Shown here: in pieces, positions 17,789 through 24,968 of the stretch
How positions within the stretch are numbered: position 1 is the stretch's first letter
Layout: every line of letters begins with the position of its first letter
Source: an uncultured Spartobacteria bacterium
GTDB taxonomy: Bacteria > Verrucomicrobiota > Verrucomicrobiia > Chthoniobacterales > JAATET01
Direction of reading: 5' to 3'
NCBI GenBank assembly: GCA_938011325.1
Contig: CALLUD010000013.1
Coordinates: 1-64,000 of the forward strand
DNA length: 64,000 nt
Made by a program: the position numbers and the translations under genes
The notes under the pieces: generated by a model
What the model saw: only the letters and a program-made list of their open reading frames with translations
What the model was told of the DNA's origin: nothing
The model's database searches: none

Positions 17789-18095
17789 GCTTCGGTGCAT
17801 CGTCACCACGTTCGAAACGGAGGAGCAGGCCGCGGAGGTGATTCGCACGCTTGTCCGCGAGCGCCTGATCGCCTGCGGCACGTTTATCCACGGCGCGCGA
17901 TCCATCTACATCTGGCAGGGGGAAATGCACGACTCTGAGGAGATTGTCGCCATCCTCAAGACCACCCGACCCGACGAAGCCGCCTCCCGTCTTGCCGAGC
18001 TGCATCCTTACGAGGTGCCGGAGATTCTTGTGATGACTCCCGAATCCGTGAACGAAGCCTACCTCGGTTGGACGCGGGATTCGGCGAACGCCTGA
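17772..18095 (+). CDS. cutA: CutA-like divalent-cation tolerance protein
   Basis: 107 aa, the usual size of this trimeric signalling-fold protein. It reads through RCIVTTFETEEQAAEVIRTL, LIACGTFIHGARSIYIWQGE, with the conserved Cys, and LHPYEVPEILVM, the strand-swap motif of CutA. Its cellular role is poorly defined: copper tolerance in some bacteria, otherwise unknown. The ATG at 17772 lies within the last 17 bp of mnmA. A longer in-frame start inside mnmA is unlikely because homology begins at RCIVTTF. Confidence 0.92.
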   Translation: MPPLPELRCIVTTFETEEQAAEVIRTLVRERLIACGTFIHGARSIYIWQGEMHDSEEIVAILKTTRPDEAASRLAELHPYEVPEILVMTPESVNEAYLGWTRDSANA

Positions 18096-18136
18096 TTTTT
18101 CCTGCATTTCGACGGCCCTTTCCGGATACTTCCGCC

Positions 18137-18961
18137 GTGACGTTTCTCGACCAGATTCTCTCAGACGTGCGCAACGAGCTCTCGTCAACGAAAGCACGCC
18201 GCACCGCAGCGGATGTGCGGGCGATGCTTGCCGACGCGCCCGCTCCGCGTGATTTCCACGCGGCGCTGGAAGGCTCCTTCGGTTTGATCGCCGAGATCAA
18301 GGAGCGCTCACCCAGTGTGGGCCCCATGCGCGCCGAAAATGTCGCCGAAGCGCCCGGTGCCTACGAGGAATCGCCGGTCGTGCGCGCCCTGTCGGTCCTC
18401 ACAAACATGCAGTATTTCGGGATGAGCATTGAGCGGCTGACCGAGGTGCGGAATCGCGTCACGAAGCCCATCCTTCGCAAGGACTTCATGGTCGACGAGT
18501 ATCAGGTGCGCGAGGCACGTGCATTTGGGGCGGATGCGATCCTGCTCATGGCAAACGTCCTCGACGCGTCCCGCCTCGCCGGCTTTTACGACCTCGCCCG
18601 CGAGCTCGGCATGGAAGCGCTCTTCGAGGTGCATACGGAGGAGGAAATCTCGAAACTGCCGCGCGACGCGAGCATCGTCGGCATCAACAGCCGCAAGTTC
18701 AAATCGACCACTGGTTTCGTCGGTTCCACCGGCTCGTCTTCAAAGGATTTCAGTCTCTCGCTCGACACCTTCGACCTTGCGGACAAGCTTCCGCAAAACG
18801 CACTTCGCGTCGCGGAAAGCGGTCTGTCGATCGACAACATCGGGCTCGTCAGTGAACGATTCGACGCCGCGCTGATTGGCACCTCGATCCTCCGCGATCC
18901 CGAGGGAGCGCGAAACTGCCTGGCGAAGTTCGAGAGCGCGCTGAATCCCGCCCTGTCCTGA
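18137..18961 (+). CDS. trpC: indole-3-glycerol-phosphate synthase
   Basis: About 274 aa from GTG 18137. It catalyses ring closure of CdRP to indole-3-glycerol phosphate in tryptophan synthesis. Diagnostic blocks are LIAEIKERSPSVGPM, ILRKDFMVDEYQVREA, ADAILLMANVL, VHTEEE, VGINSRKF and VAESGLS, covering the catalytic Lys and Glu residues and the phosphate site. Extending upstream to an ATG at 18068 would overlap cutA with a non-conserved segment, so the GTG is preferred. No other trp gene is in the window, so the pathway is dispersed. Confidence 0.93.
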   Translation: MTFLDQILSDVRNELSSTKARRTAADVRAMLADAPAPRDFHAALEGSFGLIAEIKERSPSVGPMRAENVAEAPGAYEESPVVRALSVLTNMQYFGMSIERLTEVRNRVTKPILRKDFMVDEYQVREARAFGADAILLMANVLDASRLAGFYDLARELGMEALFEVHTEEEISKLPRDASIVGINSRKFKSTTGFVGSTGSSSKDFSLSLDTFDLADKLPQNALRVAESGLSIDNIGLVSERFDAALIGTSILRDPEGARNCLAKFESALNPALS

Positions 18962-19007
18962 CGCTTTCTCCGTGCTCTCGACGCCTTTCATTGGTTAGCT
19001 TCTCCCG

Positions 19008-20033
19008 ATGCTTCCCGAGGAAGTCCGCCACATCAACGACACGCCGGACACGCCGTTCGACATCTCATTGCGTCCCCCGCTCTTCGAGGAGTTCTCCGGC
19101 CAGGAGAAAACCGTCGAGCGGTTGAAGCTCATGGTCGAGGCGGCGCAGATGCGTGGCGACGTGTTGCAGCACATCCTGCTGAGCGGCCCTCCCGGCCTTG
19201 GAAAGACGACACTGGCCTACATCATCGGAAATGCCGTCGGCGCGGAGGTCAAGACGACCAGCGGCCCCATGATCGAAAAAGCGGGCGACCTCGCCGGCCT
19301 GCTCACGAATCTCCAGCGTGGTGATGTGCTTTTCATCGACGAAATCCACCGTCTGCAGCCCGCGATCGAGGAATACCTCTACCCGGCGATGGAGGACTTC
19401 AAGGTCGACATCATGATCGACCAGGGCCCCAGCGCTCGCAGCGTCCGGTTGCACCTCGCGAAGTTCACGCTCGTCGGAGCAACCACCCGCAGCGGCATGA
19501 TCAGCGCACCGTTGCGCTCCCGGTTCGGCATGAATTGCCGCCTCGACTACTATGCCGTCGACGCCCTTGCTGCGATCGTGCAGCGAAGCGCGGGCATTCT
19601 CGACATCGAAATCGATCCGGAAGGCGCGATGGAAATTGCCCGCCGCTCGCGCGGAACTCCTCGCATCGCCAACAACTACCTCCGCTGGGTCCGCGACTAC
19701 GCCCAGGTTCGCGCACAGGGAAACATCACCGCCGGGGTCGCGGCCGCCGCGCTCGCGATGCTCGACGTCGACGAGGACGGCTTCGACGAAATGGACAAGC
19801 GCATCATCGAGTGCCTGATCATGAAATTTGATGGGGGTCCGGTCGGCTTGAATGCACTCGCCGTCGCCGCGGGCGAGGAACCCGGCACCCTCGAGGAGGT
19901 CCACGAGCCGTATCTGATCATGCAGGGTTATCTGAAGCGAACCCCGCAGGGCCGCGTCGCCCTCACCCGTGCCTACCGCAAGCTCGGCCTCGACGCCCCC
20001 CAAAAAGCGCAGACCGAGCTGTTCTACGAATAG
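19008..20033 (+). CDS. ruvB: Holliday junction branch migration helicase RuvB
   Basis: 341 aa. Hexameric AAA+ motor that works with RuvA and RuvC. Walker A is GPPGLGKTTLA, Walker B is VLFIDEIHRL, sensor 1 is LVGATTRSG and the arginine-finger region is APLRSRFG. The C-terminal winged helix contains VGLNALAVAAGEEPGTLEEV and YLKRTPQGR. It is complete and of normal length. A -10-like TTAGCT (18995-19000) sits eight bases from the ATG and no Shine-Dalgarno is visible. RuvA and RuvC genes are not adjacent. Confidence 0.97.
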   Translation: MLPEEVRHINDTPDTPFDISLRPPLFEEFSGQEKTVERLKLMVEAAQMRGDVLQHILLSGPPGLGKTTLAYIIGNAVGAEVKTTSGPMIEKAGDLAGLLTNLQRGDVLFIDEIHRLQPAIEEYLYPAMEDFKVDIMIDQGPSARSVRLHLAKFTLVGATTRSGMISAPLRSRFGMNCRLDYYAVDALAAIVQRSAGILDIEIDPEGAMEIARRSRGTPRIANNYLRWVRDYAQVRAQGNITAGVAAAALAMLDVDEDGFDEMDKRIIECLIMKFDGGPVGLNALAVAAGEEPGTLEEVHEPYLIMQGYLKRTPQGRVALTRAYRKLGLDAPQKAQTELFYE

Positions 20034-20194
20034 GCCGCGCCACGGCCACCCGCGCGTCTTCTACTGCCGCCAAGATCCCGAATTGTCGCGTCCAGCTTTC
20101 GAAGGGCGATCGATTTTCCCAACCAAGTTCCTCCCTTTGAGGGTGTTGAATCCTTCAAGGGATTACCTTAATACCTGTCTCAGTTTTTGCATCG

Positions 20195-20359
20195 ATGAGA
20201 CAGCATAGGGTTTGGATGTTGATCCCCCTCCTCTGGATCTTGACTGCCGCGTGGCACACACGATCCCGAATTGTCGCCTCCGGCTTTCGAAGCGCGGTTG
20301 ATTTTCTCTATCAAGTTCCTCCCTTTGAGGGTGTTGCATCCTTCAAGGGATTACTTTAA
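20195..20359 (+). pseudogene. truncated first copy of the PEP-CTERM gene start
   Basis: The upstream copy of the duplication opens with the same start as the intact gene (MRQHRVWMLIPLLWI) and then diverges after the repeat boundary, reading 54 codons to TAA at 20357-20359. It encodes only a signal-peptide-like segment followed by translated leader DNA. It is either a dead fragment left by duplication or deletion, or a short upstream reading frame. Translation of it would end 23 bases before the real ATG. Confidence 0.6.
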
Positions 20360-20362
20360 TAC

Positions 20363-20391
20363 CTGTCTCAGTTTTTGCATCGATGAGACAG
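20363..20391 (+). promoter_or_regulatory. inverted repeat spanning the start codon of the PEP-CTERM repeat gene
   Basis: CTGTCTC (20363-20369) and GAGACAG (20385-20391) are perfect 7-base arms around a 15-base loop. The right arm begins with the G of the ATG. An identical structure sits in the truncated upstream copy at 20175-20203. A hairpin here could occlude initiation, or the palindrome could be an operator. No Shine-Dalgarno sequence is visible before the ATG. Confidence 0.5.
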
Positions 20392-22971
20392 CACAGGGTT
20401 TGGATGTTGATCCCCCTCCTCTGGATCGTGGGGTCGAGCACTCAGGCGCAGCAGGCCTTTTACTGGAAGGGCTATGACAGTTGGGGGGCGGAAATTTTCG
20501 CCTGGGGAACAAGTCCCTACCCGTATGGAACAGCCCAGTTCAAATGGGGGTATGATTATTCCATCGCGGTCTTCGACGGAGGCTCGATCCGGAACATCCA
20601 TGTCGTTGGGCCGGTCAATACAGGCGGAATCGTGTTTCAGAACGGCAGCTGGACGCTCTCGGGCGGTTCCCTGAGACTTGCGCCTTCCTCCGAAATCGAC
20701 ACGGGCACCGGGGCGGTGACGATTACCTCTGCGCTCACGGATGCCTCGCTCGTGAAGATCGGTGCCGGATCGCTCACGCTCAGCGGCACAAACACCTACA
20801 CCGGCCCCACCGTCATCAACCAGGGCACGCTCCAGTTTGCAAAACGAAGCGCGCTCTACAACGGCACCACGGCGAACTGGACCGCCGCGAATCTCATCGT
20901 CCATCCCGGCACGACGGCCGCGTTCCACATCGGGGGCGAGGGCGAGTTCACGGCCGCCGATCTCAACCTCCTCAAGACCCTTGGCACCAATACGGGGGGA
21001 TTCATGGACGGCGCCTCTCTCGGCCTCGATACCTCGAACGCCTCCGGCGGAAATTTCATCTACAACTCCTCCATCGGCAATTCGAACGGCGGCGCGAATA
21101 CCCTCAATCTTGTGAAGCTGGGTTCCGGCACCCTCACCCTCGGCGCCGCAAACACCTACACCGGCTCCACCACGATCAACCAGGGCACCCTCGCCATCGC
21201 CGCGAATGACCGTCTCCCCACCGCGACGGCGGTCTCCATCGCCTCCGGGGCCACCCTTGATCTCGCGGGCTTTGACCAGACCGTCGGCTCCATCGCCGGT
21301 TCAGGCAGCATCACCCTGGGGTCCGGCTCGCTCTCCGTCGGCGGCAGCAACGCCTCCACCACCTTCTCCGGCGTCATCTCGGGTTCCGGCTCCCTCATCA
21401 AGACCGGCTCCGGGACCCTTTCCCTCGGCGGCGTCAACGCCTACACCGGCCCCACCATTATCAACCAGGGCAGGCTCACCACCACCTGGCATGAACGTCT
21501 CCCCGACTCGACCGCCGTCTTCATTGCCTCCGGGGCCACCTTCGATATCTCTTCCTACAACGAAACCGTCGGCTCCATCGCCGGCGACGGCAGCATCAAC
21601 ATCTACGGTGGCGTGCTGACCGTCGGCGGCAACAACACCTCCACCACCTTCTCCGGCGTCATCACCGGCACCGGATTCAACGGCGCCCTCACCAAGGTCG
21701 GCTCCGGCACCCTCACCCTCTCCGGCGCCAACACCTACAACGGCCCCCTCATCATCCACGCGGGCACGGTCGCCATGGGGGGCAATGACCGTCTCCATTC
21801 CTGGACCGATGTCACCGTCGCTTCCGGAGCCACCTTCGATCTCGCCGGATTCAATCAAACCGTCGACGCCATCACCGGCTCGGGCAACATCACCCTGGGC
21901 TCCGGCTCCCTCACCGTCGGCTCCTTCATCAGCTACACCCCCTCCACCTTCACGTTCGACGGTGTCCTTTCCGGTTCCGGTTCCCTCACCAAGACTGGAC
22001 TCAGCACCCTCATCCTTGGCGGCGAAAACACCTACACAGGCTCCACCTTGATCAATCAGGGCACCCTCGCCATCGCCGGCAACGAACGCCTCTCCGACTC
22101 CACCAACGTCTCCCTAGGCTCCGGAGCCACCTTCAATCTCGCCGACTTCCACGAAACCGTCGGCTCCATCGCCGGTTCGGGCAGCATCGCCCTGGGCTCC
22201 GGTTCCCTCACCGCCGGCGGCAGCAACACCTCCACCACCTTCTCCGGCGTCATCTCCGGCTCCGGCTCCTTCACCAAGACCGGCTCCGGCACACTCACCC
22301 TCTCCGGCGAAAACACCTACAACGGCCCCACCCTTGTCAACGCGGGCACACTCCGCGTGGAGGGTTCGATCGTCGGCGCAACAACGGTCAATGCCGGCGG
22401 CACGCTGGCCGGAACCGGCTCGGTCGGCCCGGTGACCCTTGCCGCCGGAGGCACCATCTCGCCCGGAAACAGCCCCGGCACGCTGACGACCGGCTCGCAG
22501 ACGTGGGAAGGCGGTGCGACCTACATCTGGGAACTCAGCCACGCCTCCGACTCAGATGACGCAAAGGGCGTCACCTACGATTGGCTGAACATCTCCGGCA
22601 CGCTCGACATCGCCGCGACTCCCGAAAACAAATTCATGATTTACGTCACCTCGCTCACCGAGGACCTCACCCCCGGCGCGACGTCCGGATTCACCCCCGG
22701 CCAGAGCTACACTTACATTCTCGTGACCGCCAGCGGCGGCATCACGAATTTCTCCGCCGCGAAGTTCCACATCGACACCAGCGCCTTCTTCACCGATCCG
22801 CCGGGCGACGGGCGTTTCGCGATCTCGCAGATCGGCAACAACCTCGTGCTCACCTACACCGCCGTTCCCGAGCCCGCGGCATGGAGCGTCCTGCTTTGCC
22901 TGGCGCTCGCCGGTCTGGCCCTGCTGCGTCGGAGAAGCGTGCGACGCCCGTCAGTCTCCCCTCGGTTGTGA
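20383..22971 (+). CDS. PEP-CTERM protein with autotransporter-associated beta-strand repeats
   Basis: 862 aa surface protein. A signal peptide (WMLIPLLWIVGSSTQAQ) is followed by a short unique region. Then come about six copies of the repeat containing GSGTLTLSGxNTYxGxT, xINQGTLAI and SGATFDLAGF, spaced 285-360 bp apart in the DNA. The NxYxG motif recurs near 20790, 21150, 21436, 21730, 22027 and 22312. A cap domain (ISPGNSPGTL) precedes the C-terminal sorting signal, VPEPAAWS plus a hydrophobic helix ending in LLRRR. No outer-membrane beta-barrel is present despite the repeat family name. Export by Sec and processing by the exosortase at 3-4 kb are likely. The repeats imply a long beta-helix. 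Confidence 0.9.
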   Translation: MRQHRVWMLIPLLWIVGSSTQAQQAFYWKGYDSWGAEIFAWGTSPYPYGTAQFKWGYDYSIAVFDGGSIRNIHVVGPVNTGGIVFQNGSWTLSGGSLRLAPSSEIDTGTGAVTITSALTDASLVKIGAGSLTLSGTNTYTGPTVINQGTLQFAKRSALYNGTTANWTAANLIVHPGTTAAFHIGGEGEFTAADLNLLKTLGTNTGGFMDGASLGLDTSNASGGNFIYNSSIGNSNGGANTLNLVKLGSGTLTLGAANTYTGSTTINQGTLAIAANDRLPTATAVSIASGATLDLAGFDQTVGSIAGSGSITLGSGSLSVGGSNASTTFSGVISGSGSLIKTGSGTLSLGGVNAYTGPTIINQGRLTTTWHERLPDSTAVFIASGATFDISSYNETVGSIAGDGSINIYGGVLTVGGNNTSTTFSGVITGTGFNGALTKVGSGTLTLSGANTYNGPLIIHAGTVAMGGNDRLHSWTDVTVASGATFDLAGFNQTVDAITGSGNITLGSGSLTVGSFISYTPSTFTFDGVLSGSGSLTKTGLSTLILGGENTYTGSTLINQGTLAIAGNERLSDSTNVSLGSGATFNLADFHETVGSIAGSGSIALGSGSLTAGGSNTSTTFSGVISGSGSFTKTGSGTLTLSGENTYNGPTLVNAGTLRVEGSIVGATTVNAGGTLAGTGSVGPVTLAAGGTISPGNSPGTLTTGSQTWEGGATYIWELSHASDSDDAKGVTYDWLNISGTLDIAATPENKFMIYVTSLTEDLTPGATSGFTPGQSYTYILVTASGGITNFSAAKFHIDTSAFFTDPPGDGRFAISQIGNNLVLTYTAVPEPAAWSVLLCLALAGLALLRRRSVRRPSVSPRL

Positions 22972-23059
22972 CCGCCGGGGGCGGGCAATGACAGCCCGTG
23001 CAGAGACCCGCCGCAAGGCAGCCGGACCGCGGGGAGCTTTCCCGGAATTCCCGCGCCTC

Positions 23060-23087
23060 TTGACTTCCACCCGGCACGCGCGATGCT
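23060..23087 (+). promoter_or_regulatory. possible promoter of the unknown gene pair
   Basis: TTGACT (23060-23065), a 16-base spacer and GATGCT (23082-23087). The predicted start near 23094 is about nine bases before the ATG at 23103. The -35 is good and the -10 weak. It lies in the 131-bp gap after the PEP-CTERM gene, which has no obvious hairpin terminator. Confidence 0.35.
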
Positions 23088-23102
23088 TTACGTGCAGTTC
23101 CG

Positions 23103-23786
23103 ATGATCCACGCCAATTGTCGTGCCCGGCTCACGGCGGACGATTTCGAGTTCATCGTCCGGTCCCTATCCCGCTCCCCCGAAAGCGCCGTTTCACTGCA
23201 GGAACTCCTGCTCGATCCTGAGACACGCGACCAGATTCTCGAACACGACGCCCTCGCCGCGGCGATCTTCGATTCGACGGACTCGCTGAAGATTTCCACT
23301 CCGCTGTATTTCTACGTGCTCTGCCGGCGCGTGCTGAAAAACACCTCCGTCTCGAGTCGCGACGCCGCCGATTACATCGCCGCGATGCTCGACGCGTTCA
23401 TGCACACGAGCCGCGTGACGAATCCGCAGGTGGCGAGTCACGACGAGGAGATGCGCTATCTCTCCGACATTCTGCTGGCAATTCGCAATGCTCCGCCTCG
23501 CGAGGCATTTCTTCTACGGATTCATCTGGCGAACTACGCGTTGTTCCTCACCGGATTGTTCGCCGAAAACATCGACAAACGGGCCCGCCGCGGCGCGCCC
23601 GACATGTCGTTCTATGAAAACCTCGGCCGCGCGAGTTTCGGCGAAGCTTCCGAGCACCGGGAAGCCCGGAAGTTCGATTTGCAGCGGATCTTCCGCGAAC
23701 TTGCCGATGGCTTTCGTGATGCGCGCCTCGCGCTGAACGACCTCGGCGAGCGGCTGCTCCATTTCGAATCACCGGCGATGCCATGA
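23103..23786 (+). CDS. protein of unknown function (first of a coupled pair)
   Basis: 227 aa, not recognised. There is no signal peptide or membrane segment. Predicted mostly helical, with a hydrophobic aromatic core stretch (STPLYFYVLCRRVLKN, near residue 63) and a second amphipathic block (LLRIHLANYALFLTGLFAENI). The C-terminal half is rich in Arg and Glu. The last four bases (ATGA) overlap the start of the next gene, so the two proteins are probably made together and may interact. Codon use and GC are like the neighbours and give no hint of recent transfer. Confidence 0.75.
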   Translation: MIHANCRARLTADDFEFIVRSLSRSPESAVSLQELLLDPETRDQILEHDALAAAIFDSTDSLKISTPLYFYVLCRRVLKNTSVSSRDAADYIAAMLDAFMHTSRVTNPQVASHDEEMRYLSDILLAIRNAPPREAFLLRIHLANYALFLTGLFAENIDKRARRGAPDMSFYENLGRASFGEASEHREARKFDLQRIFRELADGFRDARLALNDLGERLLHFESPAMP

Positions 23787-24502
23787 GAACCCTGTTCAGC
23801 GAGATCCAGAGTCTCTTCGAACGAACCTACACGAGCGTGGGAATCAATCTGGAGGAATGCCTGGTCGACTCGCACCGCAGCCGCCAGCTCACGGCGCTCG
23901 CCGGCGCGCAGGCTCGCGAACTCGCCGAGACGGCACGCACCTTTCTTCGCACCACGGACGATGGGTGTCTGCGCATCGGGATCTATTACTCACAATGGCT
24001 CATCGAGCAGCTCGAGCGACACGACCCCCGGGCCGGATTGAGCGACCACAACATTCGAGAGCTCATCGCGTTCGTCGAAGAGATCAACCACGCGCTGCAT
24101 GCGGCGATTCAATTCCGCAACGGCATCGTGCCGGTGAACGACGAGAACTACGCGCGCAATCTCGAGCTGCAGGCATCCGTCGACACGTATCTTGTGCTGA
24201 CGCTCTTCATGGCGTTCTTTCGAAAACCGAAACCTCTCACCGCGTTCGATCGGAAGTGGCTGCGGTTTCATCTCTTCGAGTCGCGTAATCCAGATGACTA
24301 CTCCGATCGGGAGCTCCGCGGTCGGTATCTCGAGACGACAGTCCTCGCCCGCAAATACACGCGCTTCCTCGAATCGCTTTCCGCATCGCGCCGCGTCGAG
24401 GAGATTCGGCGTTTTCACGCCCTTTCCTACGTCGAAAAGAAGGAGCGCATTCTCGCACTCTGCGACAAACCGCCCGCGCAGAATTCATCGGCTTCCTCCT
24501 GA
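23783..24502 (+). CDS. protein of unknown function (second of a coupled pair)
   Basis: 239 aa, not recognised. Soluble and largely helical, rich in Arg, Glu and Leu. Notable segments are LRIGIYYSQWLIEQLE, a hydrophobic stretch VDTYLVLTLFMAFFRKPKPL too short and charged to be a clear membrane helix, and a C-terminal LSYVEKKERILALC. The tail is Ser/Ala-rich. The start overlaps the upstream stop as ATGA. The neighbours (PEP-CTERM protein, export protein) do not define a job. Confidence 0.75.
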   Translation: MRTLFSEIQSLFERTYTSVGINLEECLVDSHRSRQLTALAGAQARELAETARTFLRTTDDGCLRIGIYYSQWLIEQLERHDPRAGLSDHNIRELIAFVEEINHALHAAIQFRNGIVPVNDENYARNLELQASVDTYLVLTLFMAFFRKPKPLTAFDRKWLRFHLFESRNPDDYSDRELRGRYLETTVLARKYTRFLESLSASRRVEEIRRFHALSYVEKKERILALCDKPPAQNSSASS

Positions 24503-24527
24503 CAAACGTGTGAATCCGCGCTAGTTC
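24499..24527 (+). promoter_or_regulatory. possible promoter of the small export gene
   Basis: CTGACA (24499-24504), a 17-base spacer and TAGTTC (24522-24527), with the predicted transcription start on the ATG at 24534. The -35 overlaps the stop codon of the preceding gene. If real, the mRNA is leaderless. Confidence 0.35.
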
Positions 24528-24533
24528 ACACGC

Positions 24534-24965
24534 ATGAAACTCCTCGGCGGCCTTGCCGCGTCCTTCGGCATGGGATTCGTGTATTTCATCGGCGCGATCC
24601 CGGCCGGCGCCGCATTGAACGTCCCCCTCTGGCTCGCCGCCTTCACAGCGTGGCTCGGTTATTCCATGGGCGCGGTGGTCGTCGTGCTTGCCGGAGTTCC
24701 GTTTCGCGACTGGCTCACCCGGAAGCTCGGAATTCGCATCGACCAGGAAAATCCCGGCGTGGTTCTTCGCGCGTGGAACCGCTTCGGCCTTCCGGCTTTG
24801 GGCCTGCTTGCGCCGGTCACGGTCGGTCCGCAGGCGGGCTCGCTCATCGCTCTCGCGCTTGGCGCGCGGCGTGGACCCATCGTTGCCGCCATCGCCTTGG
24901 GTGCATTGCCGTGGGCGGTGGGATTTGCCGTGCTCGTCGGCCTTGGCGTGAAGCTCGTGAAATAA
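24534..24965 (+). CDS. small multidrug export family protein (PF06695-like)
   Basis: 143 aa with about four membrane segments. FVYFIGAIPAGAALNVPLW, AAFTAWLGYSMGAVVVVLAG, RFGLPALGLLAPVTVGPQAG and LGALPWAVGFAVLVGLG follow the pattern of the small multi-drug export/DedA-like family. The re-entrant-like GxxxPxxxGPQxG segment is characteristic. True drug export is not well established for this family. It lies tail to tail with the RND pump gene, with a gap of three bases. Confidence 0.75.
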   Translation: MKLLGGLAASFGMGFVYFIGAIPAGAALNVPLWLAAFTAWLGYSMGAVVVVLAGVPFRDWLTRKLGIRIDQENPGVVLRAWNRFGLPALGLLAPVTVGPQAGSLIALALGARRGPIVAAIALGALPWAVGFAVLVGLGVKLVK

Positions 24966-24968
24966 GTC

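Larger units (their letters stand above)
20074..20427 (+). repeat. tandem duplication (188-bp period) in the leader of a PEP-CTERM gene
   Basis: Bases 20074-20239 recur at 20262-20427 with a constant 188-bp offset and about 93% identity (roughly 11 differences in 166 bases, no indels). Each copy has about 121 bases of upstream DNA, the start codon and the first 15 codons of the PEP-CTERM gene. The coding part differs at a single synonymous position. Each copy carries an imperfect hairpin (CCCTT...AAGGG) and an inverted repeat CTGTCTC...GAGACAG. This unit fills most of the 349-bp gap after ruvB; I see nothing recognisable in 20034-20073. Confidence 0.9.

Noticed and set aside
20034..20382. Possible insertion-sequence end between ruvB and the PEP-CTERM gene
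   Set aside because: The repeats are direct, include the host gene start codon, and there is no transposase or target-site duplication.
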